A stretch of DNA of 64,000 nucleotides from Talinum fruticosum (lineage: Eukaryota; Streptophyta; Magnoliopsida; Caryophyllales; Talinaceae). Of the stretch, positions 47,866 through 60,263 are shown piece after piece (the first letter of the stretch is position 1; every line of letters begins with the position of its first letter). The notes under the pieces were generated by a model. It was given only the letters and a program-made list of their open reading frames with translations, did not search any database and was not told the DNA's origin. Both the position numbers and the translations under genes were made by a program. The DNA is taken from the NCBI GenBank assembly GCA_021018815.1, contig JAITYX010000049.1, forward strand, positions 2,914,001 through 2,978,000. The letters are read 5' to 3'.

Positions 47866-47969
47866 ACAAATTTGCAACTAAAAAGGAAACCGGCAAGTTA
47901 GATGATTAGATATATATATACAACTCTTTCCCTCCGTTCGTTGTTAAGATAATTGTTCACGTATATATT

Positions 47970-49158
47970 TTACAATTCAAAAGGGTCCTGTGAGCAAGGT
48001 CCACCGAATGGGTCATTTGTAGAGGATCCAGCTTCACTAATTGAGTCGTCATCTTCTTCGGACTCCATAGCTTGTGCCATAATCTTTTGTAAGAAAAGTT
48101 TCACTGTTCGGGATCATCCTTAAGATAATCTAGTAGTTCCTTTTGTTTTTGCGTTAGAAATTTTCCTTTTCCTTTGGTAGATCGAGACGAAGCGAGGACT
48201 AGATTCTTTCTTTGCTTGGAGTTGAAGGTCCAGTGTCTTTGATCTTCAATGGTGTAGTTGTAGTCTTCTTTAAATTGTAAAATGTATATTTTTGGTTTTT
48301 GTGCGAATATAATACTCAACGTTTTCCAAGGAACGAGTTGAGTATTATATTCGAGCCACCATCTGCTTTTGTAGACACAAACCATAGATAGAGGAAATTG
48401 AACTGGAAGATAAGGTTGCAATCTATATTCCCAACAAAGTATCCACGCAACATTAAAATCTTGGAAGAATCCGATCGCCTTTTGATATGTTTCATAATTG
48501 GAAGAATTCTTCAACCGAATTCCCAACCACTATGAACTTACGGAGGGAGAATGGTTGTAGATGGACCAAACATCGTCCACCAATGGTAAAACCAAATAGG
48601 AAAGGTAAGCCGACATTTGTCGTGGAAGTTGAAGGATCAAGAATGTGTGTCGGTCCGTGAAAAATACGACGAACCGAGGCTAGTTTGTAGTTGAAATAAG
48701 TAAAGGTTGAAGGGGAGAAAGGTACAGAGAATTGTCTTTCTTCACTTGGATTATTCCATTCTTTACTTCCTAGCACATTCTTAATAATGCACTTGGAGTA
48801 ATGAACGTAGGTCTTATTGGTGGTGTCAAAGGTATGGGATATGTCAACGGATTTTGTATCAACAAGGATAAGCTCGTAAAATTTACGAGTTTTCGGAAAT
48901 TATTTGTAGAGAAGTGGAAATTTGTTCCAAAAGCACGTTCAACCATGCTTCTAATGGCCATATTTTGTGGGATAGTTTTAAACGAAGTGAGGAAAAGATG
49001 TTACGTATGAGTAATTATATAGGTATCTTTTTGAGGATTGGCTGGGTTAGTAATGGCATTTTTGTAACTCAAGGGAGGAAAGAGAGTTTCAAAGGTATTT
49101 TTGTGGGGATTGAATAATCTGTTGCCTTTTGAACTCCTTTGCCACGATCTCTATTCAT
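47970..49158 (-). pseudogene. Pararetrovirus ORF2, unknown function (copy A)
   Basis: About 390 codons downstream of the RNase H domain. The start ATG (49158-49156) overlaps the ORF1 stop as ATGA. Readable blocks are a peptide with MVERAFGTNFHFSTNN near 48945, a block with GSKEWNNPSEERQFSVPF (48770-48715), a Trp/aromatic-rich block with FNVAWILCWEYRLQPYLP (about 48460-48405), and a Lys-rich then acidic C-terminus. Frames shift several times: a frame ends near 48770, another runs 48776-48492, and another 48526-48101. No known domain is recognised. ORF2 products of florendoviruses have no assigned function. Confidence 0.72.
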
Positions 49159-50560
49159 GTTCCTACAAAAATCTCCTTTTGTGTCACTCTTTCCTTGCGA
49201 AATTCTCTTGTTAGAAAATCGGGTAAAGAATTGTTTTCGCCTTTAATAAATTCAATTTCAAAGTCAAAAGAGGACAAGATAGCTTGCCATCCGGCAAAAA
49301 TTTGTTTAGAAACCAAATTTTTGACATCCTTTGAAGAACATCTTTAGCGGCTTTGCAATCTATTCGTAAAAGGAATTTTTTGAAATATAGATCATCTTGA
49401 AATTTCGAAATACAAAGACCAATTGCCAAAATCTCCTTTTTAATAGTTGAATAATTTTGTTGAGGTCCTAACCCAAGACCGGAATGAAACCTAACTAGTT
49501 GTTCTAGGGTGTTAGGTAACCTTTGTTTGAGAATACCTCCATATCCTACATCCGATGCATCGGTTTCAACTATCATTAAGGCATTCGGATGAGGTATGCA
49601 TAAGCAAGGTAGGGCTTTAACTTTTTCTTTTATTTGCTTGACAAGAGTGGTATGTTCATCAGTCCAGGGACCGGGGTTTTTCTAAGTCGTCTATATAATG
49701 GTGCAAACAGATGACGAAGTCTAGGGAAAAAATCGAAACATAATTTAGACATCCTAGAAATCTTTGCAATTTTTTTTATCTTGACTTTCATTAGGAAATT
49801 TGTCGAGCAAATATCAAGGATCTCATTATAGGTTTAATGGTTCCTTGATAAATGTCATGACCTAGAAAACGAATCTTAGTTTCGAATAAAACTATTTTTG
49901 GAGCAGAAATAGCTAACCCGTTTTTACTCACAACCTATAGGAAAATCTGTAAGTGTTTAAAGTGTTGATCAATTGTTTTAGAAAAAACCAAAACGTCCTC
50001 TATGTAAACAATAATAAATGAGGTCAAAGGATTAAATATATCATTCATAATATTTTGAAATTCGAAGGGGCATTTTTGAGTCCAAAAGGCATTACGTTCC
50101 ATTCGTAATGGCCGAAAGGTACTTGTAAATGCTGTTTTATAACGATCAGATTTAGCAATCTGAATTTGCTAAAATCCTGATTTCATATCAAATTTTGAAA
50201 ATATTTTTGCTTCATAGAGTCTATTCAGGTAGATCCTTTTTGTTTGGAATAGGATATCTAATCCATTGAAGAACTTTGTTGAGAGGTTTGTAGTTAATAA
50301 CAAGCCTAGGAACTCCTCGTTCCTTTTCGTTGCGTTATTAACATAGAAAGCGGCGCAACGCCAAGGTGATTTAGAGGGCCGAATGAGTTTTTGTCAAGTC
50401 AAGACTGAATTTCTTTTTACAAAGCTCTAGGTACTCGGAATTCATCTTGGTTGGTCGAGCTTTGGTTGGAATATTTCTCTCATCAAAATCCTTAATGTAA
50501 GGAAGACATACTACATGTTTCTTTCGTTCCCGAATGCATTGGGAACATCCGAACAGATCT
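49155..50560 (-). pseudogene. Pararetrovirus reverse transcriptase-RNase H region (copy A)
   Basis: RT and RNase H would convert pregenomic RNA to viral DNA. The palm motif normally YIDD reads YIED here (Glu codon at 50000-49998), so the first catalytic Asp is lost. RNase H is comparatively well kept in the frame 49576-49211: VETDASDVGYGG (first Asp near 49561), KKEILAIG, then RIDCKAAKDVL. Upstream, frames between 50560 and 49577 are broken repeatedly by stops. The end has a peptide FLTREFRKE, then the TGA that overlaps the ORF2 start. Confidence 0.85.
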
Positions 50561-50578
50561 ATTTCTTAATGACCTCTT

Positions 50579-51290
50579 CTAAATCAAGGATTTTCTTTTG
50601 AACTGCAGGAGTTTGAAGTTGTTCTTCAATTCTTTTAAAAGAAATTTCTTCTTGAAGATGGGCAATCGAAGATTGTTTATAGTGCGATTGTTCATTTGTT
50701 GGAAAATAGACGAGGATTGCAGGAGAGCAACGTCCTTTTGTCTAGTTGATGAAAGAAATTTAAAAGAGATTAATTTACCAAGAATTTTTGTATGAACCCC
50801 GGTTTCATTAACATGAAACGGGTAGATTTGAGTAAGAAATGGAGTCCCAAGAATAATATCATTAGTAATATTTTCGACTATAAGGAAAACATTTTTAAAA
50901 CAATAATTATCATTCTCAATGTATCCTTTATTGAGTTTGTATTTTATAGTCAAGGGTTCTCCATTTGCACTTGCAGAGAGTTTCTTAAGATCGTTCGCAA
51001 TACCTGGTTGGTATGACGCCTCTTTTAATACAATTTTGGTCGGCTCCACTATCTATAAGAGCTACTCTATAGGTAGAGAAGTCATCAATAACTAATTTGA
51101 CAACTGAATACCATTTTTGAAAAGTAACTCTAGAAATGGTAGAGATGAAGCTGATCATTATTGATTTTGTCAATTGGAGGAAACTCAACTCGACTCGATA
51201 TTTTTGGAAATCCAGATGAAGAAGCTTCATTAATTTTAAGAAGAGTAAATTTTGCTTCAAATTCCAAATCTTTAGCCTTTAAGTTAAGAA
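50579..51290 (-). pseudogene. Pararetrovirus aspartic protease region (copy A)
   Basis: Retropepsin-like protease that would cleave the polyprotein. The frame 51260-50985 carries VALIDSGADQNCI with the catalytic Asp codon at 51053-51051. The continuing frame 51049-50579 holds the flap and following region, with IVENITNDIILGTPFLTQI near 50870, the ILG hydrophobic-hydrophobic-Gly motif typical of the second half of a retroviral protease. The domain is split by a frame change near 51000-51049. The catalytic triplet itself is intact here, unlike copy B. Confidence 0.85.
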
Positions 51291-53240
51291 TATCTTGTTT
51301 AAGAAATCGACTCGAGTTTTTAAATCATTAATCTCGATCTGTAAATCCCTAGTTGTAATTTGTTGAAAAGGATTTGGAGTAGGGAATTTTTCATGAAGTT
51401 TAGAAAGGTTGAAGATAGGAAGGTCGGGGGTGAAGGAGTTTTTCTTCTTCAAGAATGAGATTCTTGAGTTTTTCAAGATAATCTTTCTTTAGATCGGGAT
51501 CCGATATTTGTCCTATTAAATCAAGCAAAAATTCTTTCTGTCCCCTGTCCGTTATGACATTAACCCGCTTAGTAGGAGATGACTCATATTCATAATCTTC
51601 TTCTTCAGAACTAAGATAATAATCTTCGGTTCCTTCATAATCGGACATGTTTTGAGTAAGGATAGAAAGGAGTTTCTTTTGAAGTTACGGTTCTTCCGAA
51701 AACAATTCATTAATCTTTTTCTCGGTTTTACATTAGAAGGCTTTATGTCCAACCTTTTCACATTTATAACAAACTATCTTTTTCTTTTTGCTAACTCTCT
51801 TTTGTTTCTTAGAAGGATAAGATTTAGAAGGAGCAGATTTTGGAATAAAAGGTTTCTTGAAAGGCTTATTTTTTCGAAGATTTTTATTAGCTTTTCTAAT
51901 TTTTGCGAACGAGCTTCAATCTTGGTAAATCCAAAAGCTTCACGAAGGTTCCCATTTCTCTCCGGGATTGAGATTTATCTTTTCCATATTTAGCTTGAAG
52001 TTTAAGCTCGTTGCAAAGAATTAATCCGTCACTTTTAACTATGCCAAATAATTGACCAAAGGTAAAAAGATGATAAGGTATATCATCCGAATTGAAGTTT
52101 TGTCGAAGCTTACCAAGGATTCTTTCTCCGAAGAGTCTTGGTAATCCTCGCTATAAATCTTTCTTTCCAAAACCGTGCATTTCCATCTTCTCTTTTCAAG
52201 ACATTGGTTAGGAAAATATCTTTATACCATCGGTAGTCACTAAGGGTAGGACATCTAAGATTAATAAGGATGGACTTAGTCTGCTGCTTGTCCTTCATTG
52301 GGATTTCCTATGAAATGAAGAGAGATAGTATGAATTACTAATTCATTACCATCTTCTTCTTCAATTGGTATGTTGTTACGGATAACAGTAGTTTTATGAC
52401 TAAGTATTTGGATTCTTTCAACTTGGGTAAGATAATTATCCCACCAATTCTTTAATTGTCCTGAAAATCCTAGAGCTAAAGTAGTCTGCTAAGTTTTTCC
52501 CCGTCAAACCTCTAGTTTTAAAGGCTACACAGGCCATACCCATTTGTTGCAAGGTAGACAAGATTTCATGTTCCGCCTTACCATCTATATTCCATTCTAT
52601 TAGAGATTGACCATCGAATAAATTGGTTTGAAATTGACCTCTTTCCTTATACCTGAATATCGGGAGGAGTAGGTCTAGGATAGAAATTTCTAGTATTTTT
52701 AAAATTTTTAATTTTATTTAAAGAAGAAGGTGCCTCTTTCTTTTCTTCCTCTGTTTCACTTTCAAAAGATTTTTGAAGAGTTGTGATTTGATCTAAATCA
52801 CTTTCTTCGAAATCGGACTCGTAGAAGAGGTTTCTTCTTGAGCAATACTATAGGTTTTGTCTATGCAGCTAACAGTTTTGCTAGTACTTTCAAGATCTTT
52901 AAGTCTGCTGAGATATTGTGTTAAGAAGACGATTATTAGAGAAAGGGCTTTCTCGTATAAGGGCTTCTTCTGTCTCTCTTGGAATACTATCTAATTTAAA
53001 GAAAGGTCCGGAAACAGATTCCATATAAGATGTAGTCTTACTAGTAGAACTACTACTAGATTTTTAGGAGTCTATTTTTGTGGAAACTATTGATAATTGT
53101 TCTGCTATAGTTGAAAGAATTGTATTAGTATAGTTAGCCTATTGGTGAACTTTTGCGAGGTCATCTACGATGAATCGTATCACTCCCTCCCCGACTAGTT
53201 TTGTAAGGACAGGCAAGAATGTCTTGTCCTTGCAAAGGGA
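51291..53240 (-). pseudogene. Pararetrovirus coat protein region with zinc knuckle (copy A)
   Basis: Capsid part of ORF1. Minus-strand pieces include a GQLKNWWDN-type peptide near 52440, SILINLRCPTLSDYRWYKD near 52270 and NARFWKERFIARI near 52170, followed by a basic stretch and the CCHC zinc knuckle. The knuckle peptide CYKCEKVGHKAF is interrupted by a TAA at 51735-51733 immediately before its last Cys. Downstream is a Ser/Glu/Asp-rich acidic segment with DYYLSSEEEDYEYESSP (51620-51570). Several frame changes separate these blocks. Confidence 0.8.
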
Positions 53241-54590
53241 TTTTTATGGAAGTGGCAGGAGGTGGATAAACACCTACTACACTACTTCCATCTAGAAGAT
53301 GCCAGGTCTTAGATAAACTAGTTTGAACATTTAGACTTGGTTGCTTGTAAGGATTATTGAGTCCTAATTGTGATGAAAAGGTAGGAAACCAAGTGAAAAA
53401 GGAATATTAACAGCTAGTCTGTTCATATCCTTAATCCAATGGTCTTTTATAGAGAAGCGTAATTGCTTATCCATTTCTTCAAACCAAGTTCTTAAAGTAG
53501 TATTAGATTGGCTATAATAATCTTTCTTAAGAAAAGGCCAATCAATCTAAAAGTTTGTAGAGGTAAGAACATTAATTCCTTCTCCAATATGCGAGTTTGG
53601 AGGGGAATTATTTGAGAGAACCTGCTCCGGGATTGGAGAAGAAAATTTGTATCTTTGGGAGTTTGTGGTTGGATCATTGTGAAAAGTATATTCTGAAAAA
53701 GATCTTCTAGAGCTAGATGCTTCGATCCGGGATAGTTTTCTCGAAAAGATTTGAACCCAATAAGAACTCTATCATCAGGTTCTTCTATAATTTGATCTAC
53801 TTGTGGTTCTTCAAGATGAGTAGAACTTTATTCATTTTCGAGTTCTAATTATATCGGAATAGTAATCTCATCTTGTTTAAGGGTTTTAGGTGTAAAACCC
53901 GATGGCTTTTCATCGCTTATGGTTAGAAGAACAGTTTCTTTTGAATTTGATGGAAGTGGAGAAAGGTATTTTGTATTGAGGTTGGAAGACATTAATCTAA
54001 AATAGACTCTGTACATGACAGACAAAATTTTCAAAATCATGAAATTCATCGCCTTGAACATAAACATCAAGTTGCAAAGCTTGAATTGTCATAGGACATG
54101 TTAAATCAACGAGTAAAATCTGGGTAACAGTTGAAAAATACAGGTCCATTACAAATATTTGTATTTATCATAGCAAGCAAAGAAGATTTATATTTTTTAA
54201 TCGTTTGTCACGAACAGCTAGTGAATATAGGTGCATTAATGCCTTTTCGAGAAGAGGCTTAACCGCAACTTGTACTAATCCTATATGCATGAATCGGTAT
54301 TTTGCCTTTAAATGACTCTCAATTGAACCTTGGTTCAAGAGAGGGATTGTTTGTAAACCATTCTGTAGACTAATGATCTCTTCATGAGTCTTAACAGAAT
54401 ATGCTCGTGGAGAAATCAAAGGTACCTATTTTGTAAATAGACTCCGGTTTAACCTTAGGTATAGTCCTGTTTTGATATTCATTTGGAGTAGGAGCCTTAA
54501 TTAAAGGTCCAGTTCTAGTTTCGTATTGTTAACTATATTGGGGTGACTATCAGCCCCAAAAGACATCGGTCTTCCGAGTTTTGACGCCAT
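53241..54590 (-). pseudogene. Pararetrovirus ORF1 start with 30K-type movement protein (copy A)
   Basis: The ATG at 54590 begins MASKLGRPMSFGADSHP; a frame change follows within 30 codons. The frame 54419-54168 holds the movement-protein core (SIESHLKAKYRF, then MHIGLVQVAVKPLL), which is the 30K-superfamily pattern of Caulimoviridae. The rest of the domain (VRDKRLK, then NGPVFFNCYPDF-type peptide) is in another frame near 54200-54100. Movement proteins modify plasmodesmata for cell-to-cell spread. After the domain comes a linker with a polar sequence that leads to the coat region. Confidence 0.8.
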
Positions 54591-54703
54591 GGTTAATGCA
54601 TAATATAGGTAGTTAAATGGTTATGCTTACGGGACCGACGAGACCACCTACCGGGACCACCACTACTCGGGCTAACCAACGGTTTTACGGTTGACCAACG
54701 CCT

Positions 54704-55493
<790 letters not shown>

Positions 55494-56990
55494 GTATTCC
55501 TAGAGAAATGGAAGAAGCTCTTATCGAGAGAAAGTCCTTTCTCTAATAATCGTCTTCTTAACACTATATCTCAGCAGACTTAAAGATCTAGAAAATACTA
55601 TCAAAACTATTAGTTGCATAGACAAAACATGTAGTATCACTCAAGAAGAAACCTCTTCTACGAGTCCGATTCGAAGAAAGTGAGTTAGATCAAATCACAA
55701 CCCTTCAAAAATCCTTTGAGAGTGAAACAGAAGAAGAAAGAAAAGGAGCATCTTCTTCTTTAAATAAAATTAAAAATTTTAGAAATACAAGAAATTTCTA
55801 CCCTAGGCCTACTCCTCCTGATATTCAGTATGAAGAAAGAGGCCAATTTCAAACCCATCTATTTGATGGCCAATCCCTAATTGAATGGAATATTGATGGT
55901 AAGGCGGAACATGAAATCCTGTCTACTTTACAACAAATGGGTATGGCCTGCGTAGCCTTTAAAACTAGAGGTCCGACGGGAAAAAACTTAGCAGCTACTT
56001 TAGCCTTAGGATTCTCGGGACAATTAAAGAATTGGTGGGATAATTTTCTTACCCAGGATGAAAGAATCCAAATACTTAGTCACAAAACTACTCTTATCCG
56101 TAACAATATACCAATTGAAGAAGAGGATGGTAATGAATTACTAATTCATACTATCTCTCTTTATTTCATAGGTAATCCTAATGAAGGACAAGCAGCAGCT
56201 AAGTCCGTCCTAATTAATCATAGATGTCCTACCCTCAGTGACTACCGATGGTATAAAGATATTTTTCTAACCAATGTTTTGAAAAGAGAAGATGGAAATG
56301 CGCAATTCGGAAAGAAAGATTTATAGCAGGATTACCAAGACTCTTCGGAGAAAGAATTCTTGGTAAGCTTCGTCAAAACTTTAATTCGGATGATATACCT
56401 TATCATCTTTTTACCTTCGGTCAATTATTTGGCATAGTTCAAAGTGAAGGATTAATTCTTTGCAATGAGCTTAAGCTTCAAGCTTAATATGGAAAAGACA
56501 AATCTCAATCTAGGAGAGAAATGGGAACCTTCTGCGAAGCTTTTGGATTTACCAAAATTGAAGCTCCTTCGCAAAAATTAGAAAAGCTAATAAAAATTTT
56601 CGAAAAATAAGCTCTGTCAAGAAACCCTTTATTCCAAGATCTGCCCCTTCTAAATCCCATCCTTCTAAGAAACAAAAAGGAGTTAACAAGAAGAAAAAGA
56701 TAGTTTGTTATAAATGTGGAAAGGTTGGACATAAAGCCTTCCAATGCAGAGCGAGAAAAAGATTAATGAATTGTTTTTAGAAGAACAAGAACTTCAAAAG
56801 AAGCTTCTTTCTATTCTTACTCAAAATATGTCCGATTCTAAAGGAACTGAAGATTATTATCTTAGTTCCGAAGAAGAAGATTATGAATATGAATCATCTC
56901 CCATTAAGCAGATTAATGTTATAACGGACGAGAGGACAGAAAGAATTTCTACTTGATTTAATAGGACAAATATCGGATCCTGATCTAAAG
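55494..56990 (+). pseudogene. Pararetrovirus coat protein region (copy B)
   Basis: The frame 55937-56326 includes MGMACVAFKTRGPTGKN, LGFSGQLKNWWDNF and PTLSDYRWYKDIFLTNV, conserved with copy A. A frame change near 56320 interrupts the FGKK/FWKE segment. The complete zinc knuckle CYKCGKVGHKAFQC is at 56706-56747. The acidic tail with DYYLSSEEEDYEYESSP follows in 56744-56956. The coat protein packages viral DNA; the knuckle binds nucleic acid. Upstream, 55560-55930 is coding-like but has stops. Confidence 0.82.
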
Positions 56991-57000
56991 AAAGATTATC

Positions 57001-57787
57001 TTGAAAAACTTAAGAATCTCATTCTTGAAGAAGAAAAACTCCTTCACCCCTGACCTTCCTACCTTTAGCCTTTTTAAACTTCATGAAAAATTCCCTACTC
57101 CAAATCCATTTCAACAAATTACAACTAGGGATTTACTGATCGAAATCAATGATCTTAAGACTCGAGTCGGATCTCTTAAACAAGATATTCTTAACCTAAA
57201 AGCCAAAGATTTGGAATTTGAAGCGAAATTTACTATTCTCAAAAATAATGAAGCCTCGTCATCTGGTCTTCCGGAGATATCTAAGTCCATTGAGTTTCCT
57301 CCATTTGACAAAATCAATAATGATCGAGTTTATTTCTACCATTTCTAGAGTTACTTTTCAAAAATGGTACTCAATTGTCAAACTAGTAATAGATGACTTC
57401 TCTACCTGTGGAGTAGCTCTCATAGAGAGTGGAGCTGACCAAAACTATATTAAAAGAGGTGTTATACCAACAAGGTATTGCGAACGATCTTCGAAACCCT
57501 TTGCGAGTGCAAATGGAGAGCCCCCGATTATAAAATACAAACTCAACAAAGGATACACTGAGAATGATAATTATTATTTTAAAAATGTTTTCCTTATTGT
57601 TGAAAACATTACTAATGATATTATTCTTGGAACTCCATTCCTTACTCAAATATACCCGTTTCATGTTAATGAAACTGGGGTTCATACAAAAATTCTCGGT
57701 AAACTAATCTCTTTTAAATTTCTTTCATCAACCAGACAAAAAGATGCTTGCTCTCCTGCAATCCTCGTCTATTTTTCAACAAATTAA
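57001..57787 (+). pseudogene. Pararetrovirus aspartic protease region (copy B), catalytic Asp lost
   Basis: A 189-codon frame from 57218 spans the domain without a stop. The active-site triplet reads ESG rather than DSG: the codon at 57425-57427 is GAG. The region LIVENITNDIILGTPFLTQI is kept. An overlapping frame 57001-57348 carries the coiled linker between coat and protease (ITTRDLLIEINDLKTRVGSL). A frameshift lies between the two, near 57215-57350. Even if expressed, the protease could not cut. Confidence 0.85.
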
Positions 57788-58662
57788 CAATTTGCACTAC
57801 AAACAATCTTCGATTACCCATCTTCAAGAAGAAATTTCTTTTAAAAGAATTGAAGAACAGCTTCAAACTCCTGCAGTTCAAAAGAAAATCCTTGATTTAG
57901 AAGAAGTAATTAAGAAACAAATTTGTTCGGATGTTCCCAATGCATTCGGGAACGGAAGAAACATGTAGTTTCTCTTCCTTACATTAAGGATTTTGACGAA
58001 AGAAATATTCCAACTAAAGCTAGACCAACCCGGATGAATTCCGAGTATCTAGAGCTTTGTAAAAGGAAATTCAGTCTTTACTTGACAAAAACTCATTCGG
58101 CCCTCTAAATCACCTTGGAGTTGTGCCGCCTTCTATGTTAATAACGCAGCGAGAAAGGAACGAGGAGTTCCTAGCCTTGTTATTAACTACAAACCTCTTA
58201 ACAAAGTCCTTCAATGGATGAGATATCCTGTTCCAAACAAAAAGGATCTACTTGAATAGACTCTATGAAGCAAAAATATTTTCAAAATTTGATATGAAAT
58301 CGGGATTTTGGCAAATTCAAATTGCTGAATCTGATCGTTATAAAACAGCATTTACGAGTACCTTTCGGCCATTACAAATGGAACGTAATGCCTTTTGGAC
58401 TTAAAAATGCCCCTTCCGAATTTCAAAATATTATGAATGATATATTTAATCCTTATACCTCATTTATTATTGTTTACATAGACGACGTTTTGGTCTTTTC
58501 TAAAACAATTGATCAACAATTTAAACACTTATAGATTTTCTTACAGGTTGTGAGCAAAAACCGGTTGGTCATTTCTCGCTCCAAAAATGGTTTTATTTCA
58601 AACTAAGATTCGTTTTCTTGGGCACGACATCTATCAAGGAACCATTAAACCTATAATGAGAT
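57788..58662 (+). pseudogene. Pararetrovirus reverse transcriptase region (copy B)
   Basis: Landmarks in order: the KFDMKSGFWQI peptide near 58278 (palm motif), PFGHYKWNVMPFGLKNAPSEF near 58360, and the catalytic box VYIDDVLVF, with YIDD at 58475-58486 intact. Upstream is a linker rich in Gln/Lys from 57800. The frames shift at about 57965, 58100, 58255 and 58330. Sequence is lost right after the RT thumb: the 58658-58662 GAGAT marks a deletion described separately. Confidence 0.85.
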
Positions 58663-58944
58663 CATTTTGGCAATTGTCCTCTCGTATTTCAAAATTTCAA
58701 GATGATTTATATTTCAAAAAATTTCTTTTAAGAATCGATTGCAAAGCGAGTTAAGGATGTTCTACAAAGGATGTCAAAAATTTGGTTTCCAAACAAATTT
58801 TTGCCGGATGGCAAGCTATCTTGTCCTCCTTTGACTTTGAAATTGAATTTATCAAAGGCGAAAATAATTCTTGACCTGATTTTCTTACAAGAGAATTTCT
58901 TCAAGGAAAGAGTGACACAAAAGAGATTTTTTGCAGGAACATGA
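58663..58944 (+). pseudogene. Pararetrovirus RNase H remnant (copy B)
   Basis: Only the last part of RNase H remains: SRISKFQDDLYFKKFLLRID, a stop soon after the Asp (CKAS then TAA near 58752), then GWQAILSSFDFEIEFIKG and FLTREFLQG. The first catalytic Asp and the Glu helix present in copy A are deleted. The ORF1 stop overlaps the ORF2 start as ATGA at 58941-58944. Confidence 0.8.
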
Positions 58945-60118
58945 ATAGAGATCGTGGTAAAGGAGTTCAAAAGGCAACAGATTATACAATCTCCACAAAA
59001 ATACCCTTGAAACTCTCTTTCCTCCCTTGACCTACAAAAATGCCATTACCAACTCAACCAATCCCTAGAAGGATACCTATATAACTACTCATACAGAACA
59101 TCTTTTCCTCACTTCGTTTAAAACTATCCCACAAAATGTATCCATTAGAAGCATGGTTGAACGTGCTTTTGGCACAGATTTCCACTTCTCTACAAATAAT
59201 TTCCAAAAAGCTCGTAAATTTTATGAGCTTAACCTTGTTGATACAAAATCCGCCGACATATCTCATACCTTTGACACCACCAATAAGACCTACATTCATT
59301 ACTCCAAGTGCATTATTAAGAATGTACTAGGAAGTAAAGAATGGAATAATCCTAATGAAGAAAGACAATTCTCTGTACATTTTTCCCCTCAACCTTTACT
59401 TATTTCGACTACAAACTAGCCTGGTTTGTAGTATTTTTCTACGGACTGCACACACATTCTTGGTTCTTTAACTTTCATGACAAATGTTAATTTACCTTTC
59501 CTGTTTGGTTTTACCATTGGTGGACGATATTTGGTCCATCTACAACCATTCTCCCTCCGAAGTTCATAGTGGTTGGGAATTCGGTTAAAGAATTCTTCCA
59601 ATTACGAAACATATCAAAAAGCGATCGGATTCTTCCGAACTTTTAATGTTGCATGGATATTTTGTTGGGAGTATAGATTGCAACCTTATCTTCCAGTTCA
59701 ATTTCCTCTATCTCGTGATTCGTGTTTACAAAAGCGAGATGGTGGCCTAAATATAATACTCAACTCTGCTCTTTAGAAAACGTTGAGTACTATATTTGCA
59801 TAAAAACCAAAAAATATACATTTGACAATTTAAAGAAGACTACAACTACACCATTGAAGATCAAAGACACTGGACCATCTACTCCAAGCAAAGAAAGAAT
59901 CTAGTCCCGCTTCGTCTCGAACTACCAAAGGAAAAGGAAAATTTCTAATGCAAAAACAAAAGGATGCGCTTGATTATCTTAAAGATGATCCCGAACAGTG
60001 GAAACTTTTCTTACAAAAGATTATGGCACAAGCTATGGAGTCCGAGGAAGATGACGACTCAACTAGTGAAGTTGGATCCTCTACAAATGACCCGTCGGTG
60101 GACCCATTTGAATTGTAA
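58941..60118 (+). pseudogene. Pararetrovirus ORF2, unknown function (copy B)
   Basis: Starts at the ATGA overlap and ends with TAA at 60116-60118, about 390 codons long. Blocks: MNRDRGKGVQKATDY at the N-terminus; MVERAFGTDFHFSTNNFQKA near 59153 and GSKEWNNPNEERQFSV near 59330; an aromatic block with FNVAWIFCWEYRLQPYLP near 59640; a Lys/Thr/Ser stretch near 59900; and an acidic C-terminus SEEDDDSTSEVGSSTNDPS. Stops occur at about 59028, 59418 and 59773, with frame changes, so it is not expressed as one protein. No known fold is recognised. The pattern of a compact aromatic core, a basic stretch and an acidic tail is seen in all three copies. Confidence 0.75.
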
Positions 60119-60263
60119 AAAAAAAAGGAAAATGTTATTATCTTACTTTTGTTTACTTTTGCAGGACTTCTAAGACAAAACCTATCGAGCTCTACAAATG
60201 TCACTTGTTTATTTTTGACAAATCAAGCCACTCGTTTACTTTTGTTAAAGGAAAACAAAAGCG

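Larger units (their letters stand above)
47966..54703 (-). mobile_element. Endogenous pararetrovirus copy A (florendovirus/petuvirus-like)
   Basis: A minus-strand copy running from about 85 bases after the primer site, through ORF1 (start 54590, stop 49157-49155), to the ORF2 stop at 47972-47970. The non-coding region with promoter and primer site is absent. Domain order MP, CP with zinc knuckle, protease, RT, RNase H, then a separate ORF2, matches florendoviruses; petuviruses share the ORF1 order. It lies between (TA)n-rich fold-back DNA on both sides, a setting known for florendoviruses and for rice tungro bacilliform-like copies. Many frameshifts and stops disable it. Confidence 0.85.
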
